This document shows positions 10,022 through 16,432 of a DNA stretch of 64,000 nucleotides, piece by piece. Below the pieces are notes generated by a model. It worked only from the letters and a program-made list of their open reading frames with translations, was not told the origin of the DNA and did not search any database. Position 1 is the first letter of the stretch. The number at the start of each line of letters is the position of its first letter. The DNA comes from Candidatus Saccharimonadota bacterium (lineage in GTDB: Bacteria > Patescibacteriota > Saccharimonadia > Saccharimonadales > Saccharimonadaceae): positions 1-64,000 of the forward strand of contig JAFRLS010000034.1 of NCBI GenBank assembly GCA_017431105.1. The letters are read 5' to 3'. A program made the translations under genes and the position numbers.

Positions 10022-10050
10022 ATGATATCACAAAGATAGCAAAAAATCAA
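10022..10050 (-). promoter_or_regulatory. Promoter of candidate RNA at 9672-10016
   Basis: Minus-strand -35 TTGATT (10045-10050), 17-nt spacer, -10 TATCAT (10022-10027). The A/T-rich sequence upstream of it (10051-10082) resembles that upstream of the other minus-strand promoter at 10723-10751. Confidence 0.45.
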
Positions 10051-10169
10051 TATGTTTGTTCGATAATTTTAATGTATTTTTTACAACGGTTACTCTATTA
10101 TTTCTCTGTTGTATAATTTTTTTGTACTTGTTGTGTTTTTTACAACAATAAACGTGTTTTTTTGTATTC

Positions 10170-10187
10170 TGGCACAAAAAAGTGCCA
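10170..10187. repeat. Perfect hairpin downstream of tmRNA
   Basis: TGGCAC, six A, GTGCCA. It lies 25 nt beyond the tmRNA 3' end but has no U-run on that strand, so it may be a processing or degradation-stop structure rather than a true intrinsic terminator. Confidence 0.4.
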
Positions 10188-10211
10188 CATAGATGGCAAT
10201 GTAAATAAAAA

Positions 10212-10567
10212 TGGTGGAGCTGCCGGATACTGCCTCCGGGTCCGAATTGTCACGTGGACATCATTCTACGTGCGTAGCTTTTTGTTTCATTTTGGCAAAA
10301 ATTATTAGCTGCAAAAAAACAAAACTAATAAACGCCGTGGCTATATTTTCGAACCATTTGCCGCCACGCAAACGGCCTTATTTTCGTTGTATGATAATTC
10401 CCGACCTACGAAAACTCGAACGAGAACCAGCCTAGAAATAATTAGGCATAAGCTGGCATGTACATGACATGCGCAGTTTTCGTGTTTTTAGCACTTATTT
10501 AATACTTACGGTATTCAATCGGCACGCCTGATGTCTGTTAACGATCCGTCTAAGCTTTGTCAGCCCC
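10212..10567 (-). ncRNA. ssrA: Transfer-messenger RNA (tmRNA)
   Basis: It rescues stalled ribosomes by acting as tRNA-Ala and then as mRNA. The 5' end GGGGCTG pairs with the 3' CAGCTCC, followed by A and an encoded CCA (10212-10214). The tag frame runs from a GCT resume codon (10492) to TAA (10442) and would encode A-KNTKTAHVMYMPAYA, ending in the Ala-Tyr-Ala type typical of protease tags. The stop codon lies in the loop of a CCAGC/GCTGG stem, as in helix 5 of known tmRNAs. The T-arm stem is CCGGA/TCCGG, but its loop reads GGCAGTA instead of the canonical TTCRANY. Length is 356 nt, within the normal range. The tag reading is my own translation. Confidence 0.88.
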
Positions 10568-10577
10568 AACTGTTTTT

Positions 10578-10606
10578 ATTATATCATATTAGCTTAAGTT
10601 TAACAA
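10578..10606 (-). promoter_or_regulatory. ssrA promoter
   Basis: Minus-strand -35 TTGTTA (10601-10606), 17-nt spacer, -10 TATAAT (10578-10583), with the tmRNA 5' end ten bases downstream. Confidence 0.7.
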
Positions 10607-10716
10607 TAGAAGAAGACCGGTAACTGCGAGGAAAACCGGTCTTCAAAGTAGAGTGTGGAGTTATTTTGGCTATATTTTTGTTTTTACCTTCTGAATAATT
10701 TTTTTATTCAGAAGCT
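10605..10716 (-). ncRNA. Candidate small RNA upstream of ssrA
   Basis: A consensus promoter at 10723-10751 would start a minus-strand transcript near 10716. The roughly 110-nt product opens with an 11-bp perfect hairpin (CTTCTGAATAA/TTATTCAGAAG, 10688-10714). It then has a 43-nt unpaired A/C-rich linker with ACTCCACACTC, and closes with a 10-bp hairpin (GAAGACCGGT/ACCGGTCTTC, 10612-10644) followed by TTCTATTGTT, a weak U-rich terminator tail. There is no start codon with an SD inside. The U-rich end overlaps the ssrA -35 box. It could be a regulatory sRNA or an upstream leader for tmRNA. Confidence 0.45.
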
Positions 10717-10722
10717 ACCTCT

Positions 10723-10751
10723 ATAATATCGTGAAAAAATACTAATGTCAA
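10723..10751 (-). promoter_or_regulatory. Strong promoter of candidate sRNA
   Basis: Minus-strand -35 TTGACA (10746-10751), 17-nt spacer, -10 TATTAT (10723-10728). This is among the best promoter matches in the window and lies in front of no protein gene on that strand. Confidence 0.65.
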
Positions 10752-10872
10752 TACGTTTTTTGAACAATTTTATGTATTTTTTGTGTTAGTTTTCCACAAG
10801 CATTTTCGTTAAATAATTCGAAAACTTTGGCGGGGGTTGTGATTATTTTTCTACTATGCTAAGTACGAGAGC

Positions 10873-12384
10873 ATGATAGCAAAAATACATTCTGCAATTC
10901 CCTGCGGCTTTATTGGAAGGCTGGTTGAAGTCGAGGGCGACATGAATCGTGGGCTACCAGCTTTCAATATTGTGGGCATGGCAAACAAAACTGTGAATGA
11001 AGCAAAAGAACGTGTGCGTAGTGCACTAACTAATTCTGGCTTTGTGTTTCCGAGCAAAAAAGTGACTATAAATTTGGCGCCGGCAGAATTGCCAAAAGAC
11101 GGAGCTTATTTAGATTTGCCAATTGCTTTATCGGTTTTGTTAATGTCTGGGCAAATTATAAAGTCTGATGTAGCCAAAAAACTATTTGTGGGGGAACTTT
11201 CGCTCGATGGTGAGCTTCGACCAGTGCGTGGCATCATAAATGTCGTGGAGGCGGCCAAAAAAGCAGGGTTTAAAGATGTTTATGTGCCACTAAAGAACCT
11301 GTCCCAGGCTTCTTTGGTGACTGATATTAATATTTATGGCGTTAATCGTCTCCAAGAGCTATTTTTGGCGCTAAAAAACCAAGTTAAATTACCATTAAGT
11401 GGTGGCGAACTTTCATATGGAACGAGCAACACAAAGAATAACAATGTATTTCTGGATCACATTAGGGGCCAAGACGTCGCTAAGCGTGCCATGATGATTG
11501 CGGTTGCGGGACATCATAATATTTTGATCTCTGGGCCACCAGGATCCGGTAAAACGATGTTAGCGAAAGCGGCGGCAAATTTGTTGCCGGATTTGGCCCC
11601 AGAAGAAGAAGTCGATATTACGAAAATTCATTCTATTGCTGGGTTAACTACAGATGAGGTCGTGAAAGAAAGGCCGTTTAGATTTCCGCACCATACTACT
11701 AGCATTATGTCGATCATCGGAGGTGGAGCGATGGCGGAACCAGGAGAAATTTCGCTGGCACACAAGGGCATTTTATTTCTAGATGAAATCCCGGAGTTTT
11801 CACGCTCAGTGCTGGAGGCCTTGAGACAACCTTTAGAGGATAAGAAAATTTCAATTTCTAGAACTAGCCGCAAGACTACTTACCCGGCAGACTTTATGTT
11901 GGTCGCGACGATGAACCCCTGCCCTTGTGGCTACCTGGGCGACCCGACACACGGATGTAAATGCACGGAACTCCAAATTCAAAATTATCAGAAGAAAATC
12001 TCTGGACCTTTGCTAGATCGAATTGATATGTATATCAATGTAGAAAAAGTAGATAACGCCGACTTACTAGCTCCTTCTGGCGATAATTCTGCTGAACATA
12101 TTGTTGTAAAAAATACTATAACAGGGGCGGTTGAGCGTCAAAAGGCACGTTATAGGCAAAGCGGAATCTATAATAGCAGTCTGTCTTCGTTCCAGGTTGC
12201 AAAAATGTTAGAGATGGAGCCGGCGGCCGAAAAACTTCTTGGACAGGCTTCAAAGAATTTAAACCTCTCGGCGAGGTCATATTTCAAGACTATAAAAGTA
12301 GCTAGGACTATCGCAGATTTGGATAATTCCAATATAATACTGGCTAAACATTTAGCTGAAGCGCTTACCTATCGTAAAAGATAA
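10873..12384 (+). CDS. comM: Mg-chelatase-like AAA+ ATPase, YifB/ComM family
   Basis: The 503-residue protein has the family layout: an N-terminal LonC-like domain (residues 1-190; IHSAIPCGFIG, VEVEGDMNRGLPAF), a AAA+ module with Walker A GPPGSGKTMLAKAAAN near 220-235 and Walker B ILFLDEIPEF, a zinc-like CPCGYLGDPTHGCKC, and a C-terminal lid domain (ARSYFKTIKVARTIADL). ComM is a helicase that extends heteroduplexes during natural transformation, so the gene fits DNA uptake in this lineage. The ATG follows a GAGAG-type SD. The gene is monocistronic and divergent from ssrA. Confidence 0.92.
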   Translation: MIAKIHSAIPCGFIGRLVEVEGDMNRGLPAFNIVGMANKTVNEAKERVRSALTNSGFVFPSKKVTINLAPAELPKDGAYLDLPIALSVLLMSGQIIKSDVAKKLFVGELSLDGELRPVRGIINVVEAAKKAGFKDVYVPLKNLSQASLVTDINIYGVNRLQELFLALKNQVKLPLSGGELSYGTSNTKNNNVFLDHIRGQDVAKRAMMIAVAGHHNILISGPPGSGKTMLAKAAANLLPDLAPEEEVDITKIHSIAGLTTDEVVKERPFRFPHHTTSIMSIIGGGAMAEPGEISLAHKGILFLDEIPEFSRSVLEALRQPLEDKKISISRTSRKTTYPADFMLVATMNPCPCGYLGDPTHGCKCTELQIQNYQKKISGPLLDRIDMYINVEKVDNADLLAPSGDNSAEHIVVKNTITGAVERQKARYRQSGIYNSSLSSFQVAKMLEMEPAAEKLLGQASKNLNLSARSYFKTIKVARTIADLDNSNIILAKHLAEALTYRKR

Positions 12385-12393
12385 CAAATTCTC

Positions 12394-12422
12394 TTGCTTT
12401 TTCCCTAAATATTTGGTATAAT
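12394..12422 (+). promoter_or_regulatory. infC-rpmI-rplT-rpmB promoter
   Basis: -35 TTGCTT (12394-12399), 17-nt spacer, -10 TATAAT (12417-12422), just after the comM stop. The leader to the infC start is about 30 nt. Confidence 0.75.
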
Positions 12423-12457
12423 CCTTACAGGTTAATTCAAGAGAAGAAAGGACTACC

Positions 12458-12976
12458 ATAAAAACTACATCACGCACCCGAATTAATGGAGAAATTCGTT
12501 ATCCGGAGGTACGCGTAATAGGTTCTAGCGGTGAACAGCTCGGTATTATGTCGAGTCGTGAAGCCCAACTTCTCGCGAAGGATCAGGGAGTGGATTTGGT
12601 AGAAATTGCTGCCAATGCCAACCCGCCAGTCGTTAAGATCATCGATTGGGGTAAATATCAATACCAAAAGGTGAAGGAAGAAGCCAAAAATCGTAAGAAA
12701 GCCCGTGAAAAGCAGTCCGAGCTGAAGCAAATGAAGATTGGCCTCAAGATTAGCGACAATGACCTTAACATCAAAGTCCGCAAGATGCGTGCGTTTCTCG
12801 ATGATGGTGACAGAGTAAAGATTATGGTGATATTCCGTGGTCGCGAAATGGCTCACAAAGAGATTGGCCAAGATTTACTAGATAGAGTTCTTGGTTTAAT
12901 TGGTGACGATATCGTCATTGAAGGAAAAGCACAGTTTAATGGACGTAACCTATCAGTCGGAATACGGAAGAAGTAA
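12458..12976 (+). CDS. infC: Translation initiation factor IF-3 (AUA start codon)
   Basis: IF-3 binds the 30S subunit and rejects wrong start codons. The nearest ATG (12548) would cut off most of the N-terminal domain. In-frame homology (RINGEIRYPEVRVIGSSGEQ) extends upstream to ATA at 12458, seven bases after AAGGA, with no ATG, GTG or TTG start giving a full-length protein. From ATA the product is 172 residues, normal for IF-3. infC is known to use a non-standard start (AUU in Escherichia coli) so that IF-3 represses its own translation; AUA here fits the same loop. The N domain, the Lys-rich linker and the C domain (LKISDNDLNIKVRK, FRGREMAHKEIG) are complete. It is first in the IF3-L35-L20-L28 operon. 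Confidence 0.9.
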   Translation: MKTTSRTRINGEIRYPEVRVIGSSGEQLGIMSSREAQLLAKDQGVDLVEIAANANPPVVKIIDWGKYQYQKVKEEAKNRKKAREKQSELKQMKIGLKISDNDLNIKVRKMRAFLDDGDRVKIMVIFRGREMAHKEIGQDLLDRVLGLIGDDIVIEGKAQFNGRNLSVGIRKK

Positions 12977-13013
12977 TTTCCTACTTCCACGGTTCTCTGG
13001 TTGCACATTTAAA

Positions 13014-13031
13014 TGCAGATTTCGATCTGCA
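13014..13031 (+). promoter_or_regulatory. UUCG-capped hairpin between infC and rpmI
   Basis: TGCAGAT-TTCG-ATCTGCA forms a 7-bp stem with a stable UUCG tetraloop 30 bases before the rpmI start. Known IF3-L35-L20 operons are feedback-controlled by L20 binding RNA near rpmI, so this hairpin is a candidate part of such a site (inference). No U-run follows, so it is not a terminator. Confidence 0.4.
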
Positions 13032-13060
13032 AAATATTAACTATAACTAAAGGAAAACCT

Positions 13061-13255
13061 ATGCCAAAACTAAAGACGCATAAAGGCACCGCTAAACGCA
13101 TTAAGATTACCGGTTCTGGTAAAATTACGCGTGGGCGTGCTTACGGGAATCACATTCTCGCAAAAAAATCTAAAGCCAGGAAGCGCAACATGAAAACTGC
13201 TGCCGCAATCAACGGCAAAATCAAGAAAAACGTTAAGACTGCATTAGGGGTTTAA
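13061..13255 (+). CDS. rpmI: 50S ribosomal protein L35
   Basis: The 64-residue basic protein starts [20 protein letters not shown], the L35 signature, and ends after the KNVKTALGV region. I chose the ATG at 13061 because AAAGGAAA lies just before it and homology begins there, although the frame stays open further upstream. It is the second gene of the infC operon, three bases from rplT. Confidence 0.95.
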   Translation: MPKLKTHKGTAKRIKITGSGKITRGRAYGNHILAKKSKARKRNMKTAAAINGKIKKNVKTALGV

Positions 13256-13257
13256 TC

Positions 13258-13605
13258 ATGAGAGTAAAACGTGGCGTGGCCGCAATGGCCAAACATAAGA
13301 AAATTTTGAAAGCTGCCAAGGGCATGCAACATGCACGTACTCGTAGCTATCGCTTAGGTAAACAAGGTGTAATTAAGGCGCTTCGCTATAGTTATCGCGA
13401 TCGCCGTAATCGCAAACGCGATTTACGTGCGCTTTGGATTACTCGTATCAATAATGCTTCTAGAGAATTTGGTCTTTCCTATTCTCAACTTATCGCTGGG
13501 ATGAAGGCCAAGAATATTAACCTCGATCGCAAAGTTTTAGCCGATCTTGCAGTTAATAATCCAGAGGCGTTTAAAGCAATTGTAAACACGGTAAAGGAGA
13601 AATAA
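13258..13605 (+). CDS. rplT: 50S ribosomal protein L20
   Basis: The 115-residue early-assembly protein of the large subunit shows [20 protein letters not shown] at the N terminus, [10 protein letters not shown], and the conserved [21 protein letters not shown]20 commonly autoregulates the infC-rpmI-rplT operon. The N terminus lacks the usual MARVKRG Ala. It sits between rpmI and rpmB with gaps of two and one bases. Confidence 0.96.
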   Translation: MRVKRGVAAMAKHKKILKAAKGMQHARTRSYRLGKQGVIKALRYSYRDRRNRKRDLRALWITRINNASREFGLSYSQLIAGMKAKNINLDRKVLADLAVNNPEAFKAIVNTVKEK

Positions 13606-13606
13606 G

Positions 13607-13825
13607 ATGGCAATTTGTGAAGTCACCGGTAAAGGTAAAATGTATGGCCATAATGTTTCTTTCTCTCAGCGCCATACGCGCAAGGTGTTTAAACCGAATG
13701 TTTCAAAGAGAACTCTAGTTATCAATGGTCAGAAGATTAAGTGCAATGTTTCCACCTCAGCACTTAGGACTCTGAAGAAAAAGGGGATGATTGAGTCACC
13801 AAAAGCTAGGGCCGAAAAGAAATAA
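13607..13825 (+). CDS. rpmB: 50S ribosomal protein L28
   Basis: The 72-residue protein shows MAICEVTGKGKMYGHNVSFS, SQRHTRKVFKPNV and VSTSALRTLKKKG, all L28 hallmarks; there is no zinc-binding Cys pair. The ATG lies one base after the rplT stop, with an SD (AAAGGAGA) inside the rplT end. Placing L28 in the IF3-L35-L20 operon is not the common bacterial arrangement. A strong terminator follows. Confidence 0.94.
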   Translation: MAICEVTGKGKMYGHNVSFSQRHTRKVFKPNVSKRTLVINGQKIKCNVSTSALRTLKKKGMIESPKARAEKK

Positions 13826-13839
13826 AGAGTTGCCCCAGC

Positions 13840-13869
13840 AAAAATCCACCCCGTAAAGGGTGGATTTTT
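13840..13869 (+). terminator. Bidirectional terminator between rpmB and rnpB
   Basis: AAAAATCCACCC, a 6-base loop, GGGTGGATTTTT. The A-stem-T layout can end both the ribosomal protein operon on the plus strand and RNase P RNA on the minus strand. Confidence 0.85.
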
Positions 13870-13871
13870 GA

Positions 13872-14213
13872 TAGTGAGCCTTCAATAAGCCGGGTTCTGT
13901 ACTATATATTATAATATATAGCTAGCGATCATCTATCTAGACACTACATTGCTATAGTGCTCAAGCGGTGAGCGTGCATCCCCGAGCAGGGGTTTAGTAG
14001 CACTCCTTGCAACAGGTAGGGTTTGCCGCCGCGCTGTATCGCTACTGCGCGCTGTGAGCTCTTACCTCACTCTTTTCACCCTTACCGGCTAGGCCGGCGG
14101 TATTGTCTCTGTGGTACTTTCCCTATCCTTACGGACGGTCGCTGTTAGCGATTACCTTGCTCTATGTTGCCCGGACTTTCCTCTTTATAAAAAAGCGATC
14201 GCCTTTTAGGCTC
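13872..14213 (-). ncRNA. rnpB: RNase P RNA, bacterial class
   Basis: This is the catalytic RNA that trims tRNA 5' ends. The minus strand contains GAGGAAAGTCCGGGC near the 5' side (about 14170-14184) and ACAGAACCCGGCTTAT near the 3' end, the two universal bacterial signatures. The ends GGAGCCT/AGGCTC can pair as P1. Length is about 340 nt. The 5' end is placed from the promoter, the 3' end from P1 and the terminator; each may be off by a few bases. Confidence 0.93.
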
Positions 14214-14219
14214 CTCGTG

Positions 14220-14249
14220 ATTATACCACGACATCGAGAATCTGGTCAA
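14220..14249 (-). promoter_or_regulatory. rnpB promoter inside the upstream gene's 3' end
   Basis: Minus-strand -35 TTGACC (14244-14249), 18-nt spacer, -10 TATAAT (14220-14225) with a TGG extension. All but the -10 box lies in the last codons of the RNase HI fusion gene. Confidence 0.7.
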
Positions 14250-15072
14250 TAGCGGCGTTGGCCTGCGAATCGGCCTCTGTATTAAGTTCCCGTGGAATAT
14301 GTGTAAATGATGCGTTTTCAAAATTTTCTAGAAGTTTTTGGATACCCTCATAAATAGGCATAATGTCCTGATTTTTAACCGTAAAAATACCATTAAGCTG
14401 GTTAACGACCATCAGGCTATCTGAGAAGAAGTGGACTGTTTTGAAGCCTAGATTGATGGCTTTTTCAACACCGTTTCGCATAGCCAAGTATTCGGCTACG
14501 CGTGAAGTAGCGAAGCCGATAAACTCGCCGCCTTTTTCGATGGTGGTACCGTCAACATCGATAACGTGGTAGCCAATACCGGCTGGGCCAGGGTTACCGC
14601 GCGATGCACCATCAACATAGATAGCCACTGCGCTAGCAGTATCGCGTGAGGCAACATGGCTAGTGACTTTGCCTTCGGTGATTTCGAGCACCGAAAGGCT
14701 GGCTTCATTAAGGCGTACGTTACTAGAGGTAAAATCTTTAACAAACTTGTAGCTAGTATATCTATCTCTAGGGGTTGGTTTAGTGTCGCCGCTAATACCG
14801 ATTTCATAAACTATATAGAGATTACTGAGACGACTAGAGCCCTCAAGTGCCAAAAAAGTAATTACATCTTTTATTTTAATAGAGCTAGCCACAAGACCTG
14901 TATAATCAGTAAGCGATCTAGCGATAGCTTCTTCTGGTTGTTCGCCGAATTCAATTTTACCAGTGGGAAGTTCCCAAAAAACCGGGGCCTCAGAACGACC
15001 ACGGCTACGCTTTAAAACGAGTACCCCATCCTCGTTTCTAATAATCCCAACTACGCGAATTCTTTGTTTCAT
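14221..15072 (-). CDS. Nudix-like domain fused to RNase HI
   Basis: With the ATG at 15072 the product is 283 residues. Residues 1-135 form a Nudix fold, but the Nudix box (38-60, GKIEFGEQPEEAIARSLTDY then TGL) has S, D and Y where the catalytic REUXEE glutamates belong, so hydrolase activity is doubtful. Residues 150-283 are RNase HI with YVDGASRGNPG, AEYLAMR, FSDSLMV and NTEADSQAN, so the four acidic catalytic residues (D, E, D, D) are present; it should cut RNA in RNA-DNA hybrids. I chose 15072 over an in-frame ATG at 15201 because AAGGTGGGC precedes it and the extra 43 codons overlap a structured leader. Confidence 0.82.
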   Translation of the reverse strand: MKQRIRVVGIIRNEDGVLVLKRSRGRSEAPVFWELPTGKIEFGEQPEEAIARSLTDYTGLVASSIKIKDVITFLALEGSSRLSNLYIVYEIGISGDTKPTPRDRYTSYKFVKDFTSSNVRLNEASLSVLEITEGKVTSHVASRDTASAVAIYVDGASRGNPGPAGIGYHVIDVDGTTIEKGGEFIGFATSRVAEYLAMRNGVEKAINLGFKTVHFFSDSLMVVNQLNGIFTVKNQDIMPIYEGIQKLLENFENASFTHIPRELNTEADSQANAAIDQILDVVV

Positions 15073-15219
15073 GCCCACCTTTTTGGTTACCCTATCGGCC
15101 TGTTTTCCCCGTAATATATACAAGGTGGGTAAAATCTTATGCGATACATCCGCAGATGTAAGCCACGAAATCCCTATAACATGATTATTCAGGAAAATCA
15201 TGCTGCCGATAGGGCTAAC
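15073..15219 (-). promoter_or_regulatory. Structured mRNA leader with possible SD-sequestering switch
   Basis: Transcription from the -10 box at 15223-15228 starts almost on a closing stem: GTTAGCCCTATCGGC (15205-15219) pairs with GCCGATAGGGTAAC (15086-15099), 14 bp with one bulged G. Inside are CATGATT/AATCATG and ACATC/GATGT hairpins. CCCACCTT (15122-15129), inside the closed domain, is fully complementary to AAGGTGGG (15074-15081), which holds the SD of the gene. The two pairings cannot easily coexist in one compact fold, so the leader could switch translation. I do not recognise a known riboswitch class. An alternative is that the region is simply coding from the ATG at 15201. Confidence 0.5.
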
Positions 15220-15222
15220 TTA

Positions 15223-15228
15223 ATTATA
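15223..15228 (-). promoter_or_regulatory. -10 box for the structured leader
   Basis: Extended -10 TGATATAAT on the minus strand (hexamer 15223-15228). No good -35 is present 17 nt upstream. Expected start is 15216-15219. Confidence 0.55.
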
Positions 15229-15237
15229 TCATAAGGA

Positions 15238-15339
15238 GGCATTAAATATATACTTTTAGAGCACACTCCGGGGCGTTACTTCGTACGCCTTCGGCGAGCG
15301 TCCAAGTCTATGGTCCTAAAAATATATATTTTTAATGCC
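15238..15339. repeat. 102-bp palindromic repeat with GC-rich core
   Basis: The arms GGCATTAAA... and ...TTTAATGCC form a long imperfect inverted repeat of A/T-rich sequence. It encloses a GC-rich core containing CGCCTTCGGCG. Positions 15293-15317 align with 40033-40057 in ileS at about 18 of 25 bases. It covers the intergenic space and the last codons of the downstream M50 protease gene (minus strand). Confidence 0.55.
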
Positions 15340-15976
15340 CCACCAATAGATAGAAGAAGTTAAGCACTGCCTGCATGCCGCTAACCATGATATTTGAGAA
15401 TGCGTTGCCGAAGAGGAAAATTAAGAGGTAGACGATGATGAAGCCGTAGCGTTCCATACTCATCATGAGAGCGCGAACCGCGTCCGAGGCGATAGCATAA
15501 AGTAGACGTGAACCATCCAGTGGTGGAATCGGAATAAGATTAAAAATCATAAAGCCGAGATTAATAAAAATTATTTCAACGAAGATAAAATATAATAATT
15601 CCCCGCTGGGTCTATAGAGGATACCAGAAAAATGGGCAATCAAGAATGCAACAAGAGCGAGGAGAAAATTAGTAAATGGGCCGGCAAGTGCAACGAGTGC
15701 CATACCCCATTCGCGCCATTTAAGGTTATGAGAATTGATTGGCACAGGCTTGGCACCACCAAAAACTGGGGCGCCTATAATATATAGCACGACTGGCACT
15801 ATAATGGACATAAAGGGGTCAATATGCTTAATGGGATTAAAAGTAAGACGTCCAGCTTCCTTAGCGGTGTTATCACCTAACCAATAAGCGACAATACCAT
15901 GGGCTAACTCATGTAAAATAACGGAGCCTACTACGATAATTAGTATAATTACAACTTTGCCGAAATTAATATCCAT
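15332..15976 (-). CDS. Site-2 protease family (M50) membrane metalloprotease
   Basis: The 214-residue protein has about six membrane helices. The zinc motif HELAHG (residues 22-27) lies in the first helix and the third ligand region NLIPIPPLDGSR near 145-156, placing it in the compact YwhC/FtsEX-type S2P branch without a PDZ domain. Such enzymes cut membrane-embedded substrates, often anti-sigma factors or signal peptides. Its ATG overlaps the stop of the upstream gene by one base (TAATG), so the two are coupled. The C terminus runs into a palindromic repeat. Confidence 0.88.
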   Translation of the reverse strand: MDINFGKVVIILIIVVGSVILHELAHGIVAYWLGDNTAKEAGRLTFNPIKHIDPFMSIIVPVVLYIIGAPVFGGAKPVPINSHNLKWREWGMALVALAGPFTNFLLALVAFLIAHFSGILYRPSGELLYFIFVEIIFINLGFMIFNLIPIPPLDGSRLLYAIASDAVRALMMSMERYGFIIVYLLIFLFGNAFSNIMVSGMQAVLNFFYLLVGH

Positions 15977-16422
15977 TAGTTCAATACTACCACTTCTTTA
16001 GTGGTTGGCAAGCTATCTAGGGATTTGACTTTAAACTTCTTCTCGGTGTGAGCAGAAAGTTTAAGTTCGGAAACCATGCCATCAACATTACCCATCGAAA
16101 CAACTAGTTTTGGTTCAATTTCTCTAACTGCACGAACAGATGAAGTACATAGTATATCGGCAACGATATCATCTAAATTCTCTTCGATCCCACCAAGGAT
16201 ACCAGTATGAACGCCACCAATCTCTATATCATAGATAGTTCTGCCACTCTCGGTTGCAATGCCACGAATAGTGGCGTCGCCGATTTCAAATTCGCCTGGA
16301 CCAGTAATCTTACCAACTGGAAGACTGGCATCGATAACGGATTCCGCTACATTAACCTTGATGGTGGTCTTTTTGGTAGAGATGATAATTTCATCTGGAT
16401 TTTTACTCTCAATCTCAAACAT
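15976..16422 (-). CDS. Truncated metallo-beta-lactamase-fold protein, UlaG-like
   Basis: The 148-residue protein carries the strand pattern and GPGEFEIGDATIRGIATES block typical of UlaG-like MBL-fold proteins of CPR bacteria. It has no HxHxDH zinc motif and no other histidine cluster, so it is unlikely to be a metal hydrolase. It may be a structural or regulatory relic. It is translationally coupled to the M50 protease (TAATG) and lies 10 bp after the HTH gene. Confidence 0.55.
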   Translation of the reverse strand: MFEIESKNPDEIIISTKKTTIKVNVAESVIDASLPVGKITGPGEFEIGDATIRGIATESGRTIYDIEIGGVHTGILGGIEENLDDIVADILCTSSVRAVREIEPKLVVSMGNVDGMVSELKLSAHTEKKFKVKSLDSLPTTKEVVVLN

Positions 16423-16432
16423 ATTGCTCCTC

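Noticed and set aside
10211-10435. 74-codon plus-strand frame MVELPDTASGSELS...
   Set aside because: It is the antisense of the tmRNA 3' half and has no homology or SD.
9637-10872. Replication origin near gyrBA
   Set aside because: No cluster of TTATNCACA boxes and no dnaA or dnaN here; ACAA/TTGT-rich AT tracts alone are not enough.
12548-12976. infC starting at the first ATG
   Set aside because: It would remove the start of the IF-3 N domain; homology and an SD support ATA at 12458.
15073-15201. N-terminal extension of the Nudix/RNase HI protein
   Set aside because: No SD at 15201; the DNA is dominated by inverted repeats and the Nudix homology starts at 15072.
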